This document shows, piece by piece, positions 1-8,834 of a stretch of 15,281 nucleotides of DNA. Below the pieces are notes generated by a model that did no database searches, was not told the origin of the DNA, and saw only the letters and a program-made list of their open reading frames with translations. The number at the start of each line of letters is the position of its first letter. Within the stretch, counting starts at the first letter, position 1. Origin of the DNA: Podochytrium sp. JEL0797 (taxonomy: Eukaryota; Chytridiomycota; Chytridiomycetes; Chytridiales; Chytriomycetaceae); contig JADGJG010000625.1 of NCBI GenBank assembly GCA_027596195.1, forward strand, positions 1 through 15,281, given 5' to 3'. Both the position numbers and the translations under genes were made by a program.

Positions 1-517
1 GGGGGCGCTGACAATTCTCCCAAACGCGTGTCGCAAAAACACGAAAGGCTCCTGCAGGGAGTTGCACCCCGTAAAAGCTAGCCTTGTGCAGCCAGGAGCG
101 GAATAGAATAGAGCAGTGTCGGGGATTCTGTCGGGGTGTCCGTGGGAGAACTCCGCCATCAAGCCCCGCCGAGACACACACAACGACCCCCAATAAAACC
201 CGGGGAAAATCGATGAACGGGCTCGTCCAATCTTCTCGTGCTGTGCCATGGTGAGCAACATGGATATCGGGCCGGGGGTGCCCAGCATCAGAATGGCGCC
301 CTCCGGGCTACGGAGACGTACATCATCTGATGCCATTGGCAGAAGCCCCCATGTATCACAGCAGAGAGGTCGAACACCAAGTGTGGAGCATGCGAATAGG
401 GATAATCTGTTGAGAAAATGGAGTGCATCGGAATGCCTGTCAAAAATCACTCCTCATGCAGACGCCAACTTTATACTTGAGATAGATGAGCTGTAAGGCC
501 AGTAGATCCGGGGACAT
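1..517 (-). CDS. possible partial two-exon gene of unknown function, running off the left edge
   Basis: The minus strand is open without a stop from 406 to the window edge (about 135 codons). It can be joined in frame to a short 5' exon at 517-477 that begins with an ATG. The intron would be 476-407 (donor GTATAA, acceptor CAACAG, 70 nt, TTGAC-like branch site), and both sides are in phase 2. The joined product is about 149 residues with no stop. Later in-frame ATGs, such as the one at 249, are alternative starts. I recognise no domain. The predicted protein is rich in Gly, Pro, Leu and Cys, and the region does not show the C-to-G exon gradient seen in the other genes, which argues against it. 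An open frame this long is unlikely but not impossible by chance. Confidence 0.3.
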
Positions 518-915
518 GGATAAACCAGAGAGAGCAGAGATCGAGTGGCCGACGGATTGGTTTCCTGATTTTTTAATTTTTTTTTCGCGTGTCGTCGCGA
601 CCAAAAGAAGTAGTTTCCTGCAAATTTATGCTGTTTGTGAATAACAAATATTATACGAGCGATAGAGAATATAAGAATGTGCTTTTCGAGTTTCGCGTCA
701 CTGGCTCTAAAAAGTGTCTTCGACATAGGACTGGGCGCTAGAGAGAGATTCAAAATACGTACTCCAAATACAACGCGTGTTCTTCCTCCCGAGATCGTCG
801 AACACCAATTTTTGTGGCACCTAAAGCTCGCCGGGTCTCGGCGAACCCTTTTTTCTTCCCCGCAAAAACTCAACAAAAACTCTTCCCCACACACGAACCC
901 TTTGGCACATCAACA
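518..915. promoter_or_regulatory. upstream region and leader of the GNAT gene (398 bp), possibly divergent
   Basis: No convincing coding sequence here. The part at 560-680 is AT-rich with a T-run (569-589). The last 80 bases before the ATG at 916 are rich in C, A and T with CAA and CTT repeats, like a fungal 5' leader. If the minus-strand gene at the left edge is real, this is a shared divergent promoter. I see no certain TATA box. The longest minus-strand frame here (454-894) has no recognisable domain and was not called. Confidence 0.4.
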
Positions 916-2479
916 ATGAGTTTCCTGACGCCCCTGTCGCCCTTCGACAACCTGATGACGCCCGTGTCGCGCGGCCCGTCTCCCGAACCTTCGCCCTCGC
1001 TTCCCCCGCGCCAGCTGTCCCTGCCGCCCTCAGCTGACCAACCGCACGCCATCACCGCCGGCGTGTGTGCACCCGTCCCCACCCCGGAGTACGCCGTGTC
1101 GAGTCTCCCGCCCGCCAGGGTCGATGCCTTTCTCGACCATCTCGACACGGTGTTTAATATAACCAAACCGAATGGCGCACAGGGCGCTTCGCGGTTGCTG
1201 TTTGAGGATCATTGGAAGTTTGATCCGGAGAGGGATCCAGACGGTGTGTTTGTGGCGGTGGAGAGTGGCGATAATAAGGTACCGCCCGCGTTCACACCCC
1301 CCTGGCTTCAAAAAAACCACTTTTCTCTTGACACCCGCTCCTGTTTGCTGAACTCCATTTCTTTCATTTTTGAAGATTGTCTCCTCCGTGCGCGTCTACA
1401 ACCGCCACATCCACCTCTCCCCACCCCCCTCCACCCCGCACGCGACCGGCGGAATCGGCGACGTGGCCACCAACTTGAACCACCGCGGCAAATCCCTCGC
1501 CAAAAAACTCATGCGTCTCGCGGATGGTTACATGTCCAACACGCGTGGATACGCGTTTGGCGTGTTGCATGCTGCGCCGCTGGCTGCGCCCATTTATGCG
1601 TCGATTGGGTGGGTTGGGGTTGCGATGCGGTCGAGGAATGTGGTGACGGATTTTGAAGTGGTGGCGAAGGGGTGTAAGGTGGGAGCAGGGGGGGTGAGGG
1701 AGGTGGAGTTGGGGGTGGGAGGGAAGGAGGTGGTGTTGATGAGGAAGTTGCATGGGATGGTGGCGCCGTTTGTGTTGGGGACGTTTGCGAGGGATTCAGA
1801 GGAGTATTGGGTGGATTATGTTGGTAAGTGTAATGATCCGAGAAGGGTTGTGACGCGGTTGGTGTTTACGGAGGGGGGGAGGAGTGTTGGGGAAGTGAGG
1901 GAGGGAGATGTGGTTGGGTATGCTGTTTGTGAAGTGTTGCGGTTCGAGTTGGGGAAAGTGGCGGCTGGTGAAATGGCTGAGATTCCTGTTCAGGTCAAGG
2001 AAGTGTTTGTGGGCAAGGTGGACAAGGTCAAGGACGATGGAAGTGTTGAAAGCGTGAGGAAAGCGAGTGTGGGAGAGTTTGCGAACGCGATTTCTTACCT
2101 GTTGGCGGCTGCGATGCAGCGGCTTTTGGAACCGTTGGAAGGGTCTGGCGTTTGGTCGGGGAAAGTGAAGTTGTGTTTCCCTGCGGCCCTCATGCCAGAG
2201 GAATTATTTGAAGCGATGGAAACTTCTGTTACGTTTGCGCCGTGGTGGAGTGTGAGAGAGCTGGTGGACGAGGTTGGGTGGATGTTCAAGGTGTTCTCAC
2301 CGTTTGTGGTTTCTGGATTTGACGGGAAAGAGGTGGTGGTGGAGAGTGGAAAGGATCTGGAGCACATCTTGGGGCCTGTTCGGGCGGGTGGTGCAGGGGT
2401 AGTGTTTGCGGGATGTGAAGGGGTCGTGTTGAAGGAAGGGGCGGATGTGTTTGGGTTTTTGAAAACGGACGCTTTCTGA
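916..2479 (+). CDS. GNAT-family N-acetyltransferase-like protein
   Basis: Exons are 916-1278 and 1376-2479. The 97-nt phase-0 intron has donor GTACCG, a GCTGAAC branch-like site and acceptor TTTGAAG. The product is 488 residues. The ATG at 916 is the first in this frame; further upstream the frame has only a GTG. Residues 1-80 are Pro/Ser-rich and probably disordered. Residues ~85-205 look like a GNAT fold: a beta strand at the exon junction (IVSSVRVYNR, ~122-131) and then the acetyl-CoA pyrophosphate-binding loop NHRGKSLAKKLM (~156-167), with Arg158-Gly159 in the usual Q/R-x-x-G-x-G/A position. A later YASIGW segment resembles the end of the fold. The C-terminal ~280 residues have no family I can name. 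An Eis-like two-GNAT arrangement is possible, but I cannot show it. The substrate is unknown. Codon use is extreme: exon 1 is C-rich, exon 2 is G/T-rich. Confidence 0.75.
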
Positions 2480-2970
2480 AGTGAAGTGTTGGTTGGTTGC
2501 TGGGTGTTAATATAATTATTTCGTTTCCGTTAACGAAGAGGGTTCGCGTGTGCGTGTGTGGGGGAGGGGTGGGGTCCAAATTCTTGCCAAGACTGGGCTT
2601 GAAATAATCGGCTTTTTGAAAAGGAAACTTTATGATCGTAATGCGCAAGTGGCCGCGGGTGCAAATCAAACGTTACGAAATAAAAGAGAATTGCTACCCA
2701 GAACATTTTGGCAGCTCACCAACCAAGTCAGCTTTACTGTCCCATTTCGGCGGGGGTCACATATTCCAAGACCCTAAAATGTTTTGAGAAAAGAAAGGAC
2801 GCGTGAAGGAATTTTGATCATGAAAAGTTGGTTAATTTCAGTAAATAGTAAATCCTTCTCCCCGCCGACTTCTCTTGTATTTCTTGTTCTTGTATTTATT
2901 TTCCATTACATACATGATCAAAAAATGGAAAAATCGAAACGAGCAAAGCCACAAAAAAACAATCGGAAAA
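2480..2970. promoter_or_regulatory. intergenic region (491 bp): GNAT 3' end and LPAAT promoter/leader
   Basis: No gene seen. Just after the GNAT stop there is an AT-rich stretch (2508-2521) that could hold its poly(A) signal, and then a GT/G-rich patch (2545-2573). The last 100 bases before the LPAAT ATG are T-rich and then A-rich. An ATG at 2820 would open a long out-of-frame uORF overlapping the LPAAT start, so the transcript probably begins downstream of it. Confidence 0.4.
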
Positions 2971-4296
2971 ATGGCCAACGAAAACGACGAGCACGTGGCC
3001 TCAGACCATCCCGCCACCGCACAAGACCTCATTGCGGATGCATTCCCCGCCGAACCCATCGCTCCAGTCGAAACCGCGGATGTCCCTCCTGTCCCACCCA
3101 TGCCCGACGCCCTTGTGGCTGCCAACCCCATCGCCAACCTGACCAGCGAATCCGCCCTCCCCCCCACCTCCGCAACCTCCTCCGGCATCGGCGCCACCGA
3201 GATCCTCGCCATCCTCGTCCTCATCACGGCCGCTGGATTCCGCGTGTCCAAACCCGTCCGCTTCGCTGTCCGATTCGTCATGTTCATGTACCTCCTCTTC
3301 CTGATCTCCGTGTCTGGAATCTGCGTAGCACTGTACGAGAAGGCTGTATACGGATCCAACGAGAAGTTCTTGCACAAGCGCTCGTTCCACTGGTTGATGC
3401 ACACGCTGTGTCCGTATTTGATCAACACCAAGTTTGTGCTTGAAGAGGAAGGCAGCGAGTTTCTCGACAGTGTGAGGCCGTGTGTGTTTGTCATGAACCA
3501 TCAGAGTGAAATGGATATTTTGGTGTTGTGAGTTGTTGTTGTTGGAATCTCCCCCCTTTTTTACCCTCTCTGTAACTAACGTTACACCGTGTTCTGTTGG
3601 GGTGTATAGGGGATCATTCATTCCTCAAGATTGTGTTGTCTTGGTAAGCGTGGGGTGTGTCTTTGTTCGATGTGTAATGAGAATCTTACGATCAACAAAA
3701 ACAAAATTCAGATGAAGGAAGAGTTCAAGAAGCTTCCTATTATCGGACAGTATGTCAGAGCAACCGGAGATGCCGTCTTCATCAAGAGGTAAAAAAAGGC
3801 TTGTTGTTTTGCCACCAACTCCCGTCTCAACAGTACTAACTATGTTTCGCGTTTTTTTATACTTCATCGAAGACAATCCCGCGACAGCGCCATCGAAACC
3901 ATGGCCCAAGTCGCCACCGTCGTCAAACAGCGCAACGTTCCCGTCCACATTTTCCCCGAAGGCACGCGATCCTACCAAACCACCAACGACCTCCTTCCCT
4001 TCAAAAAGGGTGCCTTCCATCTCGCCGTCTCGGCCCAAATCCCCATCATCCCCGTTGTTGCGTCGAGTTACCATTCGATTTATAACCTTAAAAACTTGTT
4101 GTTTGAGGGTGGTGTTGTGCGGATCAAGGTGTTGCCGCCGGTGAGCACCGAGGGGTTGGTGACGGCGGATGTGGGGGAGTTGACGGAGAAGGTGCGTGGG
4201 CAGATGTTGGCGACTTTGAAGGAGATTTCGGCGCCGCCACCTGTGTATGCCAAGGCGATTAAGGTGCCTGTTTCGAAGGCAAAGAAGGATGAGTGA
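2971..4296 (+). CDS. 1-acyl-sn-glycerol-3-phosphate acyltransferase (LPAAT/AGPAT, PlsC family)
   Basis: Converts lysophosphatidic acid to phosphatidic acid using acyl-CoA, normally at the ER membrane. Exons are 2971-3527, 3610-3643 (34 nt), 3712-3788 and 3873-4296; introns are 82, 68 and 84 nt. Branch sites AACTAAC (3574-3580) and TACTAAC (3834-3840) are textbook. The product is 363 residues. Catalytic motif I NHQSEMD (NHx4D) is at residues 176-182. Motif III FPEGTR is at ~250-255, followed by PFKKGAFHLA and IPIIPVV, all diagnostic of the family. Two hydrophobic segments at ~73-90 and ~98-125 are probable membrane anchors. Yeast Slc1 is about 300 residues; the extra length is an acidic, Ala/Pro-rich N-terminal ~70 residues. 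I chose the ATG at 2971 for its context (AAAATGG); an in-frame ATG at 2914 would add 19 Lys-rich residues. Acyl preference cannot be read from the sequence. Confidence 0.92.
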
Positions 4297-4631
4297 GCAA
4301 GAGCCTCTAATGATTCGGTCCAACCTCATGTTTAATAAACATACAAATTCCTCTGAACTTGAGTGACGGAGTCGAAACGAGAGAACCGCTTCGCGTCCCA
4401 ATCTCTTGCACTTTCTGCTGGAGTAACAATTGGCACTTCCTAACAATGTTCATTCGGTTTCATTCAACTCGAAGAAGAAGGCTAAAACGCGCCCTACCCA
4501 AAGGTTACACTTTGAAGCAAACGACTACAAACGATACCTCATTGCGCTAACTTTTTTTGAGGTTTTTGTTCGCTTTTTTTCCCAAGCGGATAAAAATTGG
4601 AAGCTTGGTTGGCGATAAGAGATTAAAAAAT
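4297..4631. promoter_or_regulatory. intergenic region (335 bp): LPAAT 3' end and SDR promoter
   Basis: Begins with the LPAAT 3' UTR, which carries a canonical poly(A) signal, followed by the leader of the dehydrogenase gene. The final 80 bases before the ATG at 4632 contain T-runs (4551-4557, 4573-4579) and then an A-rich stretch. A frame from 4430 has no recognisable features. Confidence 0.45.
4334..4339 (+). terminator. poly(A) signal AATAAA of the LPAAT gene
   Basis: An exact AATAAA hexamer 38 nt downstream of the LPAAT stop codon, on the same strand, in a TTTAATAAACAT context. Confidence 0.65.
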
Positions 4632-5564
4632 ATGATTATCCTTGTCACCGGCGCGAATAGCGGGATCGGATTAGGAGGAGCCCTCGCGCTTGCCAAAGAC
4701 CCAGCCAACACGGTCGTCATTGCGGCCCGCTCCGCCGACAAGAATGAAGCAGCAGTGCGCAGGATCCAAGAACAAACAGGGAACCAGAACGTTGTCGCGA
4801 TGCGACTCGATCTGTCCTCGCTGGAGAACGTTGCTTCGTTTGCAGAGGCCTTCAAGGCTGTGTTCAACCAACTCGATGGCCTTGTCTGCAACGCGGGCAT
4901 CGTGACGGACGGATATGCCCAATCTGCGGATGGCTATGAACTCACATTCGCCACGAACCACTTGGGCCACTTTCTGCTGATTCAGCTGCTTCTCCCGCTC
5001 CTTGAACAGACCCAGCAAACCACGGGGAGAAAGCCGCACGTTGTCCTCGTCTCGAGTTTCGCGCACCATTTGCGCTTCTTGTCCTCCTCCTTCATCACGA
5101 ACCACAGCTTGCGTGTCTCAGATACCAACCTCGCGAGTGTTATGATGAGACAGAAGCCGGATGGATATGGATGGTGGCCTTTCTGGTTGTCTTTTGATTC
5201 GACTCTGGCGTATTCGAATTCAAAGGTACTCAACGCGGTCACTGGGTTTCACTTGGCCCACAACCAAACCGTCGCGAATGTCAGTGTTTATGACCCTGGC
5301 TGGGTACCCACGGATATTTGTTACAGCAGGGGCTGGGTGATGGGCTTTTTCTTTCAATTGTGGGCTTGTGTCTTTTGGCTGATTTGGAAACGCGCGTCAA
5401 CGGTGGAGAGGAGCGGGGGTTTTGTGGCGCGTTTGGTTTCTGGAGAGGGAAAGAATGGTATCTATTATTCTGTTGAGGAGGAGGAGGAATGGGCCGATCT
5501 CGACAAGCACGAAGGGTTTGGATTGATGGTCTGGAATGAAAGTCTCGCGTTGTGCGAAAATTAA
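4632..5564 (+). CDS. short-chain dehydrogenase/reductase (classical SDR, retinol dehydrogenase-like)
   Basis: A single-exon gene, 310 residues, NAD(P)(H)-dependent oxidoreductase. The Rossmann glycine motif TGANSGIG is at residues 6-13, so the protein starts almost directly at the first beta strand. It is followed by an LDLSSLENV segment, the NAG motif at 87-89, and NHLGHFLL, which is typical of the retinol dehydrogenase/WWOX/protochlorophyllide reductase-like group. Catalytic residues are Ser141/142 (VLVSSF) and the YSNSK motif with Tyr194 and Lys198. A DPGWVPTDI segment matches the family's conserved PGxxxT. A hydrophobic Trp/Phe-rich stretch at ~235-255 could be a membrane-binding helix, and an acidic Glu-run lies near residue 280. 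The ATG at 4632 is the only ATG before the glycine motif. The substrate is not predictable; a lipid or retinoid-like aldehyde/alcohol is a family-based guess. Confidence 0.9.
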   Translation: MIILVTGANSGIGLGGALALAKDPANTVVIAARSADKNEAAVRRIQEQTGNQNVVAMRLDLSSLENVASFAEAFKAVFNQLDGLVCNAGIVTDGYAQSADGYELTFATNHLGHFLLIQLLLPLLEQTQQTTGRKPHVVLVSSFAHHLRFLSSSFITNHSLRVSDTNLASVMMRQKPDGYGWWPFWLSFDSTLAYSNSKVLNAVTGFHLAHNQTVANVSVYDPGWVPTDICYSRGWVMGFFFQLWACVFWLIWKRASTVERSGGFVARLVSGEGKNGIYYSVEEEEEWADLDKHEGFGLMVWNESLALCEN

Positions 5565-6300
5565 TACAAGTTAAAAAATCTGATAGAGATACTTTGCGTC
5601 TCTCACAAATTACTAGCATTGTGTTGTATTGCTGGATTGATACGGAGGTGCGTGGGCTACGAATTTAATAACGGGTTGAAGTAGATGTCGCGATCGGATT
5701 GGCCGAGATCTCTGCTTATGCCAACTTTCGGGTTTCGGGCAGGTTTCGGGGATGAGACGTAGTTGCTCGCTTGTTAAGTAGTCACTTTCAATTTTCGATT
5801 TCCCCTTTGATTTCATCGAAAAACAAAACCAAAGCGGTTAGAGCCAGTGACCCCCGAACAACCTCGAGAACCTCATGCAGAATCTCTGACGCCTCGTTGG
5901 TCCCGCATACCACACTTTCTTTCCAGAAATTCGAAAATCAGCAAGATTCCTTTGATGAGCCCTGATTCGATCTCGACACGTTGCCGAAAATACTTGCTTG
6001 GTGTATGCTCGCGCTAGTTGCGATGGGCTATGTGACGGGAGAGTCAGATATTTTGGGGCCATTCTGAAGAAACTTGAGATACTGTTGGTTCAATTTCGTA
6101 TGGAATACATCAAGATCATTTGTCAACCAAATATCCACAGCTCCCCGCCACTCAACCGCTTGGATGGGGAGTCTGAATAGGACTGAATGTGGGAATTGGG
6201 AAGGGGAATAATGGAGAGTTTCGGGCTTTTGAAAATGAGCGACTGATCACGCGAGTTATATAAACAGCAAATACTATATTTTATCTAACCAAAACAGTCT
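5565..6300. other. 736-bp noncoding stretch between convergent genes
   Basis: Lies between the SDR stop (plus) and the OB-fold gene's stop (minus), so it must hold both 3' UTRs. No frame has a recognisable domain. The longest plus-strand frame (5771-5965) is Ser/Thr-rich and looks like chance. I looked for tRNA A/B boxes and snoRNA C/D boxes and found no convincing pair. It does contain a small TTTCGGG repeat cluster and a TATATAAA (6257-6264), which more likely belongs to an AT-rich 3' end on the minus strand than to a promoter. It is unusually long for this compact region. Confidence 0.5.
5726..5750. repeat. three near-tandem TTTCGGG heptamers
   Basis: TTTCGGG occurs at 5726-5732, 5733-5739 and 5744-5750, the first two directly adjacent. 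It could be a small degenerate tandem repeat or a cluster of protein-binding sites. No function is claimed. Confidence 0.4.
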
Positions 6301-8615
6301 TCATATGGCAACAACTGAATCGGCTCGGTGAATAATTTTTTCAGTCTGGAATTAACGCAGAGGTTAGCGAGACAGCACAAACCAGCAGGAAAGAGACAAA
6401 AATACCTTCCGCTCCTTGAATGCAGAAACATAAAACTCAAACACCTTTCCCTTCATGCTCTCCAAAACGGCAATGCGCCTCTCACTCTTCATGGCATTGA
6501 ATTCGGGTCCCGACACGCCAAGGATCTCATCGGCAACACGGCCCCTTACCTCCACCTCCATGGACGATATTGAATCATCAGAGATTTGGAGGCAGACATG
6601 AAGTGAATGAGATCCCTTGTTGGGTGGGAACACGCTGCAGAAGCGGCAGTAGAGAATGGAGTCTCGTGTTTCGAGGAGTTTCCCGCAGACAGGGTCTGAG
6701 AAACAAAGATGGGGTTTTAAGCCTCTGGGGTGTAATGGTAATGAGAGTTTCTTACGAATGTATTCCGTTAAATGACCGGCATCAGGAACCCTCCACCCAA
6801 CAATGGCCACCCGACAATAAAAACCATGCATCAATTGTTCTGTCATGCTCAGCGGTGTGAAGCTTCTCAAAATCGGGGAAGCCAAAAGGCCCATTGATGT
6901 TGACACTATCAAAAAATCAAGGCGATAAATTTACGGTTTCCGGTACAAGGAAATAGAAAACTCACAGCAAAACACCTTGGTCCCAAACTCCGAGTTTCCA
7001 ATAACATAGAATTTGTCCCCCTTCTCCTTCGTCTGCTGAGCCGTGGTGCAAAGATTTTGCACAAACACAGTCTGTCCAAGCTGCAGTGTTCTGCATGTGT
7101 TTCCAACCTGATCCCACAGAGTCACATCAACAACGTGGCCTTGATCGTCCATCAGGCGGATTCCGAAGCGATCCACCTTCTTTCCGTCCTTCTCGATCGG
7201 GAGGTTGTTGATCATTCTGACGATCGTTCCTAGAATCGAGAAATTCTTTTGGCTCGTGCGAAGGTCCTGGATCGAGAAGCGCGCTGGATATCCTTTGAAA
7301 TCATGGCATCCCTTTTTGGTTCGGAATCATGGTCAGGAACAAATCCAAGCAAAAAAACACAATCTCACATTTTCATCCAAAGGAATCAAGTCTTTTGAAA
7401 TGGCCACGACTTCACTTTGGCTGCTTGCCGATGCCTGGAATCATATGTCAACTACGGCAGAACACGAGATATGAAATCAAACAGACCTTCTCATCCGAAC
7501 TCGGCACACAGAACAACACTGTCCAACTCCCATATTCCATCTCTTTCAGGACATACCGTTCTCCATCCAGCTTGCTGAAGCACGCCTCATGAACAAAAGG
7601 GTTATGAATCCCGAGAACATCCATCGGTTCGAACAAATCCGCCAGCTTTGCGTCCGCGTCGCGTAATACGAGATCCACTGTTTTCGCGCTTGAAGGATCC
7701 ATCATTTGAACGCGTCGCAGAATCCGGTTTTTGTGGAAAGTGGGTGGACTGATTGAGACGACTTGGAAGCGCAGAAAAAACACTTGATTCACGTTCATGG
7801 GAGTGATGTTTTGGAGTCGATGGGTGAAGTAACCCTTCAGCAGCGGGGATGTCTCCGAGATCATGAAAATGAGTTGTTCGATTGGCAAGAATCTTTGCGG
7901 CAGGGAGGGCGTTCTTTTCGTCAGAAGCGCAGAGGTGAATCGCACACCGTTGATGCCTTGAAACAGAGAAAGAGGGTGAGTTTTCGATGAAGCGAAGCAT
8001 CGAGCATCCATCGAGCATCACCAACCACTCTTCAACGCATCTTGCGATCCCAAACTCCCATCGACCACAAACTTGAATTTGCTGTGCAGAATCATTTCGA
8101 TCGTGAATTTGGACCCCGTTTGATTCTGCTCTGCCATTTTCGAACTGGCTCCAGGTGGAGGCACGTTTCCAAGCACCAGGGCCAATACGTCCGGACACGC
8201 CGCAGGCAACAGTTTGATCTTTTCGATGCGCAGGTTGAACCGGGTCGATGAAGATACCGGCGAGTCGGAATGAGAGGCAATGTTGGGGACTCCGGTGAAT
8301 TCTGGGGTTTGGGGTTTAGTATTCGCAGTGGTAAACACATCCCAACTCACTTGTCGCTACCCCCTGCTTGCACGCCCTCAGCCAGCGCGATTCAATCTCG
8401 GCAAGGATAATCGTCTTGGTGATTCCGGTGGGGAACTGGGTGGCAAGCTCGGCTAGCTGGGAGGCAGTCCAGGACCTGTCGCTTGGTTAGGCGAAGCCCG
8501 AGAACCGGATGTGGGATGCAAACCAAGGCACGGGAGGACTGGGCACAGAGGGATCGCTAGTTGCGGCACTCAAAGTATCCCGGATCCATTCGACGGCGGC
8601 AACAAACGACTCCAT
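6301..8615 (-). CDS. multi-OB-fold ssDNA-binding-like protein, RPA1/SHLD2/MEIOB class
   Basis: Exons (minus): 8615-8524, 8475-8351, 8301-8029, 7956-7487, 7434-7369, 7311-6966, 6905-6756, 6695-6406, 6345-6301; introns 48-72 nt; 618 residues. The first intron is uncertain: 8531-8457 is also in frame, giving 609 residues. A region at ~200-310 resembles the first DNA-binding OB fold of RPA1 (KTVDLVLRDADAKLADLF). Residues ~350-465 form a clearer OB fold (FSILGTIVRM, then FGIRLMDDQGHVVDVTLWD, like RPA1 DBD-B). The C-terminal part has a zinc-ribbon pattern HxxC-x12-CxxC (His508, Cys511, Cys524, Cys527), followed by RVADEILG, which matches the AEAILG region of RPA1 DBD-C. It is far more divergent than a housekeeping RPA1 and lacks its WxIKARV strand. 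A shieldin-2-like or meiotic RPA paralogue is therefore likelier. The role in DNA repair or meiosis is inference. Confidence 0.75.
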
Positions 8616-8834
8616 TTGGGTTGGCGGGTTGGCTGCTTTTTTCGTCCGAAATCTCAACCACAACACAACAACCGAAAGAGAATTTACAAGAAACGAATAA
8701 CGAGACATTCAAAAAGAATACAACATTTTAATAGGCACTTCGCAGCTAACGCCGGCAAAAAAACCATAAAAACAAAAACTCGGTATCTCCCAAAAACTGG
8801 AAAGAGTCCCCCATTGGTGCGCTTGACATACCCT
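8616..8834. promoter_or_regulatory. short intergenic region (219 bp) between two minus-strand genes
   Basis: Holds the desaturase 3' end and the promoter of the OB-fold gene, in tandem on the minus strand. An in-frame upstream ATG at 8708 would give the OB-fold protein 31 extra residues with a hydrophobic stretch. I preferred the ATG at 8615 because its context is good (CAAATGG) and because of the tight spacing. Confidence 0.45.
8727..8732 (-). terminator. candidate poly(A) signal ATTAAA of the desaturase gene
   Basis: ATTAAA on the minus strand, about 100 nt downstream of the desaturase stop. It is the best poly(A)-like hexamer between the two genes, but a common variant, so support is modest. 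Confidence 0.35.

Noticed and set aside
2784..3443. 219-codon Arg/His/Pro-rich plus-strand frame overlapping the LPAAT start
   Set aside because: Shifted-frame shadow of LPAAT exon 1; its composition reflects the C-rich codons of the real frame.
3001..3621. 206-codon minus-strand frame rich in Gly, Glu and His
   Set aside because: Antisense shadow of LPAAT exon 1; low-complexity composition from the C-rich coding strand.
5835..5880. tRNA-like GGTTAGAGCC segment
   Set aside because: No matching A and B boxes at tRNA spacing and no cloverleaf stems.
5949..5966. snoRNA C/D-box-like TTGATGAG followed by CTGA
   Set aside because: The two boxes are only a few bases apart and no terminal stem was seen.
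8477..8506. 30-nt intron removing the in-frame TAA in the OB-fold gene's 5' part
   Set aside because: Shorter than any other intron here (49 nt or more for those with settled ends); 48-nt (8476-8523) and 75-nt (8457-8531) introns with better signals also keep the frame.
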